From Ursus arctos (lineage: Eukaryota > Chordata > Mammalia > Carnivora > Ursidae): a DNA stretch of 64,000 nucleotides. The position numbers were made by a program, and so were the translations under genes. Where the stretch lies: assembly GCF_023065955.2 (NCBI RefSeq), contig NC_079873.1, positions 103,330,128 to 103,394,127 on the forward strand. The letters are read 5' to 3'. A model generated the notes under the pieces. It had not been told where the DNA came from. It did no database searches and worked only from the letters and a program-made list of their open reading frames with translations. Shown here in pieces: positions 12,131-22,779 of this stretch (position 1 is the stretch's first letter; every line of letters begins with the position of its first letter).

Positions 12131-12872
12131 TTCTATACTATTATTTATTTAAAAAGCACGTTGTCATAATATCCTCAGTTGCTTTGCTCTATTTTGCCAG
12201 TTTTGGAGGTGTGGATGGAGGTGGTGTTGCTGGGGGTAAAAAGATGTGACCCACACATATGTTCATAATTGACTTTTGACAAAGGTACAAAACCCATTCA
12301 ATGATTTTCAGCAAATGCTGCCAGGGCAATTGGACATCTGTAGGAAAAAAAAAAAGAATAAGAAAAAGAAATTTGACCTAAGTCATAGATACCTTATACA
12401 ACACTTAACTCAAAATGAAACCTGGACTTAAATGTTAAATGTAAAACCTTAGGGAAAAAATCTTTGGGATCTAGTGCTACATAGAGTGCTTAGGCTTGAC
12501 ACCAAAAGCATGACCTCTGAAAGGAAAAATTGATAAACTAGATATCATCAAAATTAAAAACTACTGATCTGTGAAAGACCCTATTAAGAGGATGAAAAGA
12601 CAGGCTACAAAGTGGGAGAAAATATTTGCAAGCCACACATTTGACAAAAGACTAGTATCTACAATATATAAAGAACTCTCAAAACTCAATAGACAAAGCC
12701 CAAATGATTCAATTAGAAATTGGGCAAAAGATATGAATAGACATTTCACAGGATATACAAATGGCAAATTTGCACACGAAGAGATGTTCAACATCATAAG
12801 CCATTAGGAAAATGCAAATTAAATCCATAGTGAGAGATCATTACACACCTGTCACAATGGCTAAAATTTGAA

Positions 12873-13983
12873 AAATTATGTTTGTGAACCACATATCTAA
12901 TAAGGGGTATATAACCAAAATATACAAGGAACTCACACAACTCAATAATAAAAACCAAATAACCCAATTAAAAATGGAAAAAAGACCTATGTAGACATTT
13001 TTCCAAAGAAGACATACAAATGGTACATGAAAAGGTGCTCAAGGTCATTAATCATTAGGAAAATGCAAATCAAAGCTACAATGAGATATCAGTTTACACC
13101 TGTTAAGATGTCTCTAATAATAATAACAATGATGAGAAAATAAATGTTGGCGAGGGTATGGAGAAAAGGGGACTCTTATATGCTGCTGGTGGGAATATAA
13201 ACTGGTACAGTCACTGTGGGAAACGGTTTGGAGGCTCCTCGAGAAATTAACAACAGAACTGCCACATGATCCGGCAATCCCACCTCTGGGTATATATCTA
13301 AAGGAAATAAAATCATTATCATGAAGAGATATCTTAGTAGCATTATTCACAATAGCCAAGGTATGGAAACAACCTAAGTGTCTGTGGACAGATGAATGGA
13401 TAAAGAAAATGTGGTATACTGTATGGTGACTAACATAACAAAATAAAAATTATTATAAAAAAAGAAAATGTGATATATACAGACAAAGGAATATTATACA
13501 ACCTTAAAGGAAGGAAATCCTGTCATTTGCAACAACACGGATGAACATGAAGGATATTATGCCAAGTGAAATAAGCCAGACAAAGAAAGACAAATACCTC
13601 ATGGTATCACTTATATGTAGAGTCTAAAAAAAGAGTCAAACTCATAGAAACAGAGTAGAAAAGTGGTTTCCAGGGGCTATAGGATAGGGGAAATAAGAAA
13701 AGGCTGGTAAATGGGTACAAATGTTCAGTTATAAAATAAATAAGGTCTGAGGAACTAATGAATAACATGGTGACTATAGTTGATAATTCTGTATTGTATA
13801 ATTGAAATTTGCTAAGAGAGTAGAACTTAAAAGTTCTCACAAAAAAGGAAAATATATGAGGTAATGGATATGTTAACATGATGGGATGAATCCTTCCACA
13901 GTGTACATGTATATCAAATCATCACGTACTCCTTCAATATCTTGCGATTTTATTTGTCAATTTTATCTCAGTAAAGCTGGGGA
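12873..13983 (+). mobile_element. Younger L1 3-prime part inserted in the old L1
   Basis: Starts inside ORF2 (ACAAGGAACTCACACAACTC), passes the conserved GGTGGGAATATAAACTGGTA and CAATAGCCAAGGTATGG landmarks and ends at TTTATCTCAGTAAAGCTGGG plus A-run. A short GAAAAA at both junctions is compatible with a TSD but too short to prove one. It contains the micro-insertion at 13414-13460. Confidence 0.87.
13414..13460 (+). mobile_element. 47-bp L1 3-prime micro-insertion with TSD
   Basis: Only about 25 bp of young carnivore L1 3-prime end (ACTGTATGGTGACTAACATA) plus an A-rich tail. It interrupts the older L1 and is flanked by a perfect 12-bp TSD, AAAGAAAATGTG, at 13402-13413 and 13461-13472. The same terminal wording ends the L1s at 36092-36272 and 55647-55871. 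Confidence 0.9.
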
Positions 13984-14662
13984 AAAAGGACTACACAAAC
14001 TACTGCAAGGATGTGAAGAGTCTGGACCATTCATATATTACTGGTGGAAATGTGAAATGGTATAATCACTTCAGAAAAGTTTGTTTCTTTTAAAAATTGA
14101 ACATGCAACTACCAAATGACTCAGACATTGTACTCTGGGCATTTGTCCCAGAGAAACGAAGATTTACATTCACATAAAAACATGTACACGAATGTAAATA
14201 GTAGCTTTATTCATAATAGCAAAAAAAAAAAAAAACCCGAGAAAAAAACCAAGATGTTCTCAATAGGTAAATATTAAACTATGGCACAACCATACACTGG
14301 AATACTACAAAATCAACTACTGATATACACAATTATCTGAATAAATCTTGAGGGGATTATGCTGAGTGAAAAAAGACAATCTAGAAAGGTTACATACTGC
14401 ATGGTTCCATTTATATAAACGCCAAAGTTACAGAAATGGAGAATATATTAGTGGCTGATATAAGGCAGTGGGGGGGGGAATCCTTGTGGTGATTGAACTG
14501 TTCTGCATCTTGACTGTACCCGTGACCATATCTTGGCTATTCTACTGTATTATAGTTCTGCAAGATGTTATTGAGTAAAATGTATGTGGGATCTCTCGGT
14601 ATTATCTCTTACAACTGCAAGTGAATCTTCAATTATCTCAAAATAAAAAAGTTTAACTCTGC

Positions 14663-15319
14663 AAAAAAGGAAGGGGAAAAAAAGATATGGAAAGACAGAA
14701 GGAGCAGAGTAGAGATAGATCCTCCTGTCTTCAATACAGTTCAGATATGTGTCCCAGATTATAGCAGGATTTCCAGCTTGGCAGGCTAATCCAATGTAGT
14801 GCAGAGATCCCCCTAGTGTAGGAAAGCAAGGCAGGCTTTTCCTGCAGAGACAGTACTTGCTCCTCTCACTGGGATATTAGTTGTTAGTTATTGCTCTTAC
14901 AAATTTGGACACTGGGGGGTATATGACACAATTAATGAAGGTTATAAGAAGCTCTGAGTTCGAGTCAGAACTAGCAAAGTTCCCAAAAGTCCTGTAAGCA
15001 GCTCTGTTGCTTGTACCAAAGCCTCCTTTGAGATCCTTTAAGCAGAGGGGATGTCTGAGCTTTGTTTCTGAAGAGAAGAGACAACAGAGAGCAGCCACAG
15101 GACAGTTCTCTTCTTGAAGACAGCATGGAGAAGGGAAAGAGAAACCTGAGAGTAGTCAAGGAGAAAAGACTGAGGATTACAGGCTTGACAAGGAAGACAG
15201 CAGAAATTTCTCTGCCTCCATGTGTCTGGGTAATTGGGCATCTCTTTACCTATTATGGGTGCCATGCAGTACTTCAGACAAGTGGGAAGGAAAATGTTGA
15301 GTAAAGACCAATTGAGTGT
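14663..15319. other. Unassigned DNA
   Basis: No gene or repeat family recognised. Confidence 0.5.
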
Positions 15320-15334
15320 TGACATCTCATTTCT

Positions 15335-15534
15335 TTTTTTTTTTTAAAGATTTTATTTATTTATTTGACAGAGATAGAGACAGCCAGTGAGAGAGGGAAC
15401 ACAAGCAGGGGGAGTGGGAGAGGAAGAAGCAGGCTCATAGCGGAGGAGCCTGATGTGGGGCTCGATCCCAGAACGCTGGGATCACACCCTGAGCCGAAGG
15501 CAGACGCTTAACCGCTGTGCCACCCAGGCGCCCC
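15335..15534 (-). mobile_element. CAN-SINE with TSD
   Basis: Reverse SINEC, bear/panda-like sub-type, with perfect 15-bp TSD TGACATCTCATTTCT at 15320-15334 and 15535-15549. Confidence 0.97.
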
Positions 15535-15549
15535 TGACATCTCATTTCT

Positions 15550-16489
15550 AAAGGTTAACTGTTCACAGGTAAATGGTTGCATGAAATAGTAAAGACCAGT
15601 TTGCTTTTCCATTCAGATGATGGATTACTACTGGGAGGATGCATTTATACACTGGCTGAGTATTTTCAAACAAACACAGTAGTCTTTCTCACTCTTCTCT
15701 TCTTTTCTGTGATGTCATTAAACTATCCGATTTGATTAACACTGACTTTTAGGCCTCCCCATACACAGGTTCTCTGTTTACCAAATCCACTGAAAAATGC
15801 ATAGCCCAGGTGGTCTACCTATAATCAGTAGAATTCCTTGGGGTCAGGTGAATATTAAACATGTCTGAATTAAGGCATTCTCAGGTGAATTAAGAACTCC
15901 ATTCATGTAAATGCTTGCTATTGCAATAGGGATGTGGCTGTCTCATGAGAGCAGTGTAGGGATGGCTCCACCTCTGTGCCCATTTCCCACCTTCCGTAAT
16001 GCTCCAGGGGCAGACAGGGGCTTCTTGGCCTTCCCAGTGCATTTTGTATTTAGCCCATTTCCACAGGGAATAACACCTTCCTGTCTTTCTCATCTTCTCC
16101 TCTGGCTGCCAGCTGTTATTCCCATCAGAAATTTGATCCTGCTAGAAGTGCTGTGGGGTTTTTTGTGTGTGTGTGTCTATTTTTTTTTAATAGAGCCTTC
16201 TAGTTTCCTTTGGGCCATTATGTTCTCCTGAAGCAATGCTTTGCCATCAGTTATTAATATTTAATGTGACTAGAAGCTTTCACAAAAACCTATTGAGATG
16301 CACATGCTTTAAGTGGCAAAGCTGTTATTTAATGATCTCGGGTGGATACACTAATTCAACCTACCCGTGAGGAAAGGTGACCTCCTAGTCTCTCTGGCTC
16401 TGTGTCTACATTAATATAACTGAAACCTCTTCCATCTATGAAAGCATCCATTCACCCTAGAAGAGAGGGCTGTAGGTTTTTTTCTGACA
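15550..16489. other. Unassigned DNA
   Basis: No family recognised. Contains a short GT run near 16163-16176 and a T-run near 16182. A frame at 15911-16231 shows no known domain. Confidence 0.5.
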
Positions 16490-16965
16490 TCATAAAAATA
16501 ATGGATGATTTCTAAAAATTGTAAAAGAATATAAGAAATACAAGTGTGAAAAGATGTACATATGATGAATGTCTCTTACAACATTGCTATAAGAAGAAAA
16601 TAAATTAGGAATAACCCAACTATCCAATAACAGAGGATTGGTTAAATAAATTAAATGATATATATTTATATAATGGAATACTTTGTAGCCAGTAGGAATG
16701 ATGATGTAGATCTATGTTTACTGACATGGAAAGATGCCAAGATACATTAATAAGTGAAAAAAGTCAGGCTGAAAACCAGTATGTACAATATTCAATTGTT
16801 TTTATTAAAAAAATATACACACTGGCCAAGAAAGTCAGAAGAGGTATGTACCAAAATATTTTCTTTGGGTATTGTGGTTGCAAATGATTCTCACATTTTT
16901 CTTTATATCTTTCTTTACTGTGTATATTTAAAGAAAATTGTGTTAAATATTTAAATGTTATGTTA
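16490..16965 (+). mobile_element. Ancient L1ME-type 3-prime relic
   Basis: Forward order of landmarks: AATAACCCAACTATCCAATA, GGATTGGTTAAATAAATTAA, ATAATGGAATACTTTGTAGC, CTGACATGGAAAGATGCCAA, TAAGTGAAAAAAGTCAGG, as in old L1ME 3-prime ends. Confidence 0.8.
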
Positions 16966-17116
16966 AATATTTTTAAAAAGATTTAAAAAATACACAGCAA
17001 AGTTATTTTGTTAAAAAAATAATGGGATTGTAGCTATACAACTTATAAACTACTTTTACTTGAAATCACAGTCCGAGCGACCTTTATTTTCCATCCAAGC
17101 CAGAGTTGTTAATCTA

Positions 17117-17346
17117 GAGCAGAAGCTGGCAAACTCTTCTGTAGAAGGCCAGATTGTAAATATTTTAGGTTCTGTATACCATGTTGCCTCTGTCATAACT
17201 ACTCTGTTCCGCTCATGGAGTGCTAAAGCAGCCAGAGACAATATGTAAACAATTGGTATGGCTATGTTCCAATAAAACTTTATTTATAGAAACAGGCAGT
17301 GGGCCGGATTTCAACCACAGGCTATAGTTTGCCAAAAACCCTGCTC
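17117..17346. mobile_element. hAT-like non-autonomous DNA transposon (MER class)
   Basis: Ends are imperfect inverted repeats: GAGCAGAAGCTGGCAAACTC at left and TAGTTTGCCAAAAACCCTGC at right. The interior reads AAGGCCAGATTGTAAATATT, CAATAAAACTTTATTTATAG and GTGGGCCGGATTTCAACC, a well-known mammalian MER element. The 8-bp flanks ATCTAGAG and CTCCAGAG agree at 6 of 8 positions, consistent with a hAT-type TSD. Subfamily not assigned. The opposed open frames across it (60-62 codons) are incidental. Confidence 0.8.
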
Positions 17347-18215
17347 CAGAGTGCTAAATAGAGGAGGCTGAAGTTCCATGTGCTTTGAGAATTAATCTGG
17401 TTTCCTGGGTCCATGCAAGGGAGAGGTTACTGCTCTCCAAAGTGGAGGCCAAAATGGCTTGGAGACATCACAGGAACTTCCTGTTTTTTGCTTCTTGGTT
17501 TGAGAATTTTCTTATTCCATACTTGGGCCATGATTTATCCAGGCTACTCTGCCCACCAGAGTGAACCCTAGATCTGCCATAAAGCCATGGTTACGGAAGC
17601 CCCCTAAGGAACTCAAGTGGGTTGAAGAACCTGCAATCATTAACTGAGTGACTTTAGCTAAACCCAGAAAGCCCAAAAGAATCAGTGTTTCCTATAGCCC
17701 ACAAATATTAACATACTTCATAAAACAGTTTTCTGAAGAGGTGGATAATTACATCTGTCCACAGGAAAACTTGCAAGGAATCTTAAAATGTTCAACAACA
17801 GCCTAATTTAGGAGTTTAAAAGACTTACATAGCTGAGTCACAATACACATGTGGGAAAAAAGGGAAGTTTTAGCTGAGATGGCCAGGTACTTTTAGTCAC
17901 CGAGAGCCCCCCTAATTCACAGAAGAGCAGTGCAAGGAGGATTTAGTTCATGTGTTTGCCTTTGCCTTCAGTTACAATCAGTGTTGCAGTTTATTAAAGC
18001 AGTTTACTTGATAATCCAATCTGTACAGAGTGTTTTCTACCTCTTTTTTTCTCTTCAAAGTAAGGAAGATTAAATTATTGCTTACACACACACACACACA
18101 CACACACACCCCTGAAATGCTTCCAAAAACATACCTTCCAGATCACCCCTATCCTTCTATCTAAAATACTGTTTGATCACATTTAATAGTCTAGCCACTC
18201 AAAGGAAGTCACTTA
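17347..18215. other. Unassigned DNA with one (AC)n
   Basis: No gene recognised. A clean dinucleotide run (AC)13 lies at 18084-18109. Confidence 0.55.
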
Positions 18216-18224
18216 AGAATTGAA

Positions 18225-18751
18225 GACCCTGGATAGATTCTAACTGCCACACAGCCCGCCGCCCCATTTCAGCAGGAAGCAGCCAGATCGGTCATTGTCC
18301 CATTCCCTAATGGCAGTTAGGATTACTATTCCGGGGGGAGGAATGAGTAAGGGGCAGGTGGGGCTAGGTAGGGAGAGATAGATAGGGGGCTAGGTGATCA
18401 GGCTCACAGAAATCCCCAAAATGTGGAGGTGTGGGGAAACCAGAGATAAGGGGACAAATCAAATCGGACCAACCTTTCCTAGGCGTGTGGGGTGGGTCAT
18501 GTGTGGTGGGTGTCCTTATGATATCACCTGTGACAAACAAAGAATAACCAGCCTCTAAAAAGGAAGTAAGCCATTGAAGGTGTTATCAATAGAGGTATTA
18601 AAAGGATTTAAGTTCCCTGGTTCTATAGAAGACCAACCCTAAAGGCCCTCGTTAGAACCCTGTTGGGACCCCTCTCACTCTTGAGAGCTTTTTCTGTATC
18701 TTCACTTAATAAACTTTTATCACTTTGCTAAAAAAAAAAAGAGAGAGAGAG
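18225..18751 (+). mobile_element. Polyadenylated retrocopy of an ERV1-type LTR transcript
   Basis: Apparent pieces in order: a short upstream segment (18225-18332), an 11-base polypurine tract (18333-18343), a U3-like region starting TG at 18344, a TATA-like TATTAAAA at 18596-18603, an R-like region with AATAAA at 18708-18713, and an A-run starting 17 bases later at 18730. No U5 follows; an A-run and GA-run come next. The 9-bp AGAATTGAA flanks it at 18216-18224 and 18752-18760. This layout points to an L1-mobilised copy of a polyadenylated viral 3-prime transcript, not a normal provirus or solo LTR. No intact viral frame is visible. It could also be an LTR with a decayed U5; the A-run and direct repeat argue against that. 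Confidence 0.65.
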
Positions 18752-18760
18752 AGAATTGAA

Positions 18761-19569
18761 TGTATTAGGTACAGGATCTAGGGGACCAAAGGCAGATAAT
18801 CAGGATCCTGGGTTACAACAGACCTAGATGTCCTGAATTCCTAACCTGGGAAAATTGGGCATATAGCACCAAAAATTTACTGATAGAGAATCTCAAGACT
18901 TGCAGGCAGCCCAGGGCACTTATGGACCAGCTTACCACAACAGGCCTTTCAGAAGAATGGGGAGTTGGCTCAGGTGGGAAAAAGGTAAGGGAAGCAGGAA
19001 AAGACCAAGAAAATTCAACAGACAGTGATTGGAAGATTCAAAAGGGAGTGGGGGATGGAGTCAAGGTGTTGGTTGAGTAAGTGTGTAAAGGGAGAAGCAG
19101 AGAGCGAACACAGACATGCTGCTAGTACTGTAGCTACCATTTGACAGAGGCAGGTTAAGTGACTTATTCAAGGTACTAGGTCAGTTGCCTTGAAATGTAA
19201 ATTCACTCTTTCCATTTCTACTCTTATGTTATATCCCACCATGCCACCCAGCTTCTCAAGAAGCTGGTGCCTATTCATTTTCCTGAAGATTTAAAAAACT
19301 TAAGAAAAATACCGTGTAGTATGTAGATATGAAATGGTTGCTTGACTTTTCTGTGGAAATGGCAGAAATTTTTAAGGTGTGCAAACTGCTTTAAAAAGCC
19401 TAAGTGCCAGATTCTGAATAAATGGGGATGGGTCATTCCAGCTGTTCCCAGCTAGTAGATTGGAGGCAGTTTTCCAATTTGGAGAATGACATTTAAATTG
19501 CTATCACTACTTAAAAAGTTTCAAACATTTAACATAAATGAACTCATGTAGAGGCAAGTACAGTGAACA
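18761..19569. other. Unassigned DNA
   Basis: No gene or repeat family recognised. Confidence 0.5.
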
Positions 19570-19755
19570 GGAAGTATGGACACTTGGGGAAACTTGGCTT
19601 CAAGTGTCAGCTCTGTCACCAAGTTTACTGCATGATCTTAACTAAGTAACTTTCTCTCTCTGAACGTTAGTTTCCTCACCTGTGAGATGACAAGGTTGGA
19701 CTCCATACTCTCTAAAGGCTCTTTTGCCTCTCACCTTTTATGATTCTGTAATTAC
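19570..19755 (+). mobile_element. MIR SINE relic
   Basis: Forward MIR: GTGTCAGCTCTGTCACC, TTAACTAAGTAACTTTCTC, GTTTCCTCACCTGTGAGATG, followed by the GGACTCCATACTCTCTAAAG tail type. Confidence 0.87.
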
Positions 19756-20254
19756 TGGTGGGTTTTCTTCTCCTGACATTTATTTGCAAGGGCCATTCTG
19801 CCATCCACACAATTTAAGTTTTCAGTAAATCATGGATGATCTTAAATAAAATCTCCCCCTTGAAGAGGGGGAAAGAACAGGATGTTTGTGCTGAAATGGT
19901 TCATGTCAGATATGACCTTTTTAATTCAGAGCAGCTCTCTAGTGATTCATTAACTCACCCCATGGGCAGCACAGCAGGCAAGTACTATTATAAAAGGCCC
20001 CAACTGTGCAGCCAGAGAAAGCTGCCCTATTACCCAGTGAAAACTAAGTGGTTTCCTCTTTGCACCCACACGGGTCAATTTTTGGATCAGGAACATATGA
20101 TTCTATCACTGAAGGAATCCTGGCCTACTCACAGAAACCCTGTGCCAAGTCTAGCACTTGCTTTGAGGACTAAGCTGGAGTCCTTTCCACAGGAAGTGAT
20201 GGAATTACTTCTGAATAATTGATAACTGTGGTTCTCTTTCCTAGATAATTAAAA
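19756..20254. other. Unassigned DNA with a 128-codon open frame
   Basis: The forward frame at 19836-20222 is among the longest outside identified repeats. Its product has no domain, signal peptide or membrane segment that I recognise, and no splice-site or CpG context supports it. TATAAAAGG occurs inside it near 19989. Treated as chance. Confidence 0.45.
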
Positions 20255-20520
20255 AAGCTTAGAAAATATAATAGTAATAATAATGACCCATTTTTGCATA
20301 ATGCTTTACATTTTACAACACATGCCAATTAATGTATTTTTCCATTTTCCATTTTCTTAACAACCCACCGAGGTGAGGAAAATCATTATTATTCCTCATT
20401 TATCAGATAAGGAAACCAGGGCTCAGAGAAGTTAGGATTATCCCAGGTCTCATAATAAGTAGCAGAGCTAAAGGTAGAATCTGTATCTTGGCTGGTTTAG
20501 TTAATTCACCAATATGCTTT
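20255..20520 (-). mobile_element. MIR SINE relic
   Basis: Reverse MIR: TGCTTTACATTTTACAAC, CTTAACAACCCACCGAGG, CTCATTTATCAGATAAGGAA, TAAGTAGCAGAGCTAAAGG. Confidence 0.83.
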
Positions 20521-20744
20521 TTTAACTGTCTTGTTACACTAATTGTTAGTTGTTATCAGGAGTGCAGGTTAAAGATCAGAGATTTTAGTACTGCTTCTAG
20601 ATATTGCAAAGTAATTTTACACTCATTTGAAGACTTCTGACATAGGTTTAATTTCTCATTATGGGATCAGTGGCTAGGAGAACTCTGACAAAGTACATAT
20701 GACACAATGAATTCAGTTGATCATTATGTATATCTACTACAGTC

Positions 20745-21725
20745 AAAGCAAATATTTATTGAACATCTATATAACTGACCCTGCACAAGATTATATGGAG
20801 ATAAACAGAAATATAAAACATGACTCCTGACCTAAAAGAGATTCATAAACACTAAATAGTGTATAGTAAAGTGCTAAATATTATAGTTGCCACAGTAAGT
20901 GCTGTAGGGGCATGGGAAAGGGAGAGGTCAGCGAGGGAAGTGTTCATGGAAGAAATGGAATTGAATTAAGCAGTTAAAGGATAGGGAGAATTTCACTGGC
21001 AGAGAGTTGGAAGAAGACAATTGTAGGTTGAAGGGTGAATGAAGGGTGTGGGAAGAGAACTGCATGAGCTAAGCCAAAACGGGCAGGCATACATGAGATT
21101 TGGTATCTGTGAGGACACTGATCTGACTGGAGAGAAGTGGGGGTCTGATAAAGCTGCTATTCATCCTAAGTGCAGGCACAGGGTTGTCTGTTTTTCACAG
21201 CATTCTACTCACTCATGAATAAAATGACATGGAAGGTAGACATAATGATTTTTAAAAGATTGACTCTGGGGTCAGACAAACATGGGTTTGAATCCCAGGA
21301 TTACCACTTACTTGCTGTATGACCTTGGGTTGATTAATTAATCTCTTGGGGTTAATTTCCTTGGGGTTTAGTTTCCTCCTCTGTAAAATGGGGCTGTAAT
21401 GCAGAACCTATGACATAATGCTCATCAAGTACTTAGCAAAGTCCTGGCACACAGTAAGCACTCACTGAATGTGAACTCTAATACAGGTGATCCATTGAAT
21501 GAGAATTTATTTCCATAACTTTGTGAAGGTTTTCATATAGATACATTAAAAAGTAAAAAGTGTTTTTGGTCCAATCACTTGTTTTGATTTTTTATTCAGA
21601 TTTGGATTCAAAAACATGATAACAATAGTAGGCAGGACTGAGTAGGAGATGGTGTTGAATAGAAAAGTTAAGATCAGATCCTGCAGGACCTTCATGGTTG
21701 GTTTGAGGAGATTGCCCTGTGGGGA
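20745..21725 (-). mobile_element. L2 LINE relic, interrupted by a MIR
   Basis: Reverse L2: AATATTTATTGAACATCTAT, ATGACTCCTGACCTAAAAGA, then the 'GGAAGTGTTCATGGAAGAAA' and 'GGGTGTGGGAAGAGAACTGC' segment to about 21150. After the MIR at 21245-21483 a further piece (CCTGCAGGACCTTCATGG, GGAGATTGCCCTGTGG) near 21655-21725 fits the next L2 segment. Confidence 0.6.
21245..21483 (+). mobile_element. Near full-length MIR
   Basis: Forward MIR from GACTCTGGGGTCAGACAAAC through GGTTTGAATCCCAGG, CTGTATGACCTTGGG and TCTGTAAAATGGGG to GGCACACAGTAAGCACTCAC. It contains a small internal repeat of TTGGGGTT around 21346-21370. Confidence 0.92.
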
Positions 21726-22779
21726 ATACATATGCCTTTTGACTAAGGAGAAGGAGCCAGAGGAATCAGCTCAAGGGCACTTAGCCAACTGCTGGCAAAA
21801 GTGTCCCAAGCTTGCAAACTGTTCATCCTTACCTCCATCCACTCATCCATTTGACACTCTGGGCTCCTTTCATTTTCTAAGGAGCATTTCTTAAAGGCAT
21901 GGTATGCTGGGCACATTTGCATTCCTCATATATATACTTTCTGATAGATGGGAAGTTTGGATCAGCATTTTTGTCCTGGAAGCCCTGGGTATAATCACTT
22001 TCTAATAAGACATTAGGGTCATCTAAGCAAAGGGTCAGATTTACTAAGGAATTGTCTGAGAAACTCTAGGGTAGTAAATCCCTGGCTTGAGTGTAGCAGG
22101 AAGAAATAACAGGTGCCAACAACAATAAGCAACAGAATCCCAGGAAAGAGCAACTGTTACCTGAGTCTGGAAGGTCATGAATGTGGAGCACATTTTCAAA
22201 ATAGGAGCCCAGGGACATTGTTGTAATTACCAACAAATAAGCCTTCCCTTAGTACCAGGAAAACAGATGGATACACTAATTAAAGGGGGATAGAGAGGGA
22301 GAGTCAGAGAACAATGTAATATTTAAATGTGAGAAACTCAAGAGATAAAACTAGCTGTTTCTGACAAAATTACCCTGTTAACTCCAGGTAGCTCTAACCA
22401 CAGCTTAGAAACTTATGCCAAATTAAGTGTTTTCAAATAATTATGTGTTTCCAAACAGTCTTCGTATATAGTTTTCTTTGGTCCAAGGTGAAGTGCAATG
22501 TTGCTTTTGAAGTAAAGAAATCTTGGGAAGCCACCCTCTATGACGACATCTTTCTTATGTTTTTTTTCCCCTTTCTTTTTCAAAGGGAGGGGAAATATAC
22601 ATTCTAAAAATGACTGAGTTTATTGACTGTCACTAAATAGATGATATATAAGCACTTAGGAAAGTAAATGGTGACCGGAGAACATGTCTGGTTAAGTAAA
22701 GATAATTTTGTCTACTTTTTTTTCTTTGAAAAGGATACTAGAATGACAGCTTTACAGCAAATCTTTCACAATTGCCTTA
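21726..22779. other. Unassigned DNA
   Basis: No gene or repeat family recognised. Confidence 0.5.

Larger units (their letters stand above)
12250..14662 (+). mobile_element. Old L1 3-prime part, interrupted
   Basis: Forward L1M-type sequence at 12250-12872 (ORF2 tail: GGAGAAAATATTTGCAAGCC, AGACTAGTATCTACAATAT) stops at CTAAAATTTGAAAAA and resumes at about 13984 with the next L1 segment (CTGCAAGGATGTGAAGAG, CATGCAACTACCAAATGAC, TATGCTGAGTGAAAAAAG) down to an A-rich end near 14660. The middle is the younger L1 at 12873-13983. Confidence 0.85.

Noticed and set aside
18708..18740. AATAAA plus A-run as the end of a host gene
   Set aside because: The upstream sequence has LTR architecture and the unit is bracketed by a TSD, so it marks a retrocopy end, not a gene end at this locus.
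19836..20222. 128-codon forward frame outside named repeats, with TATAAAAGG inside
   Set aside because: No recognisable domain, promoter in the right place, splice context or CpG island; length is within chance for 64 kb in six frames.
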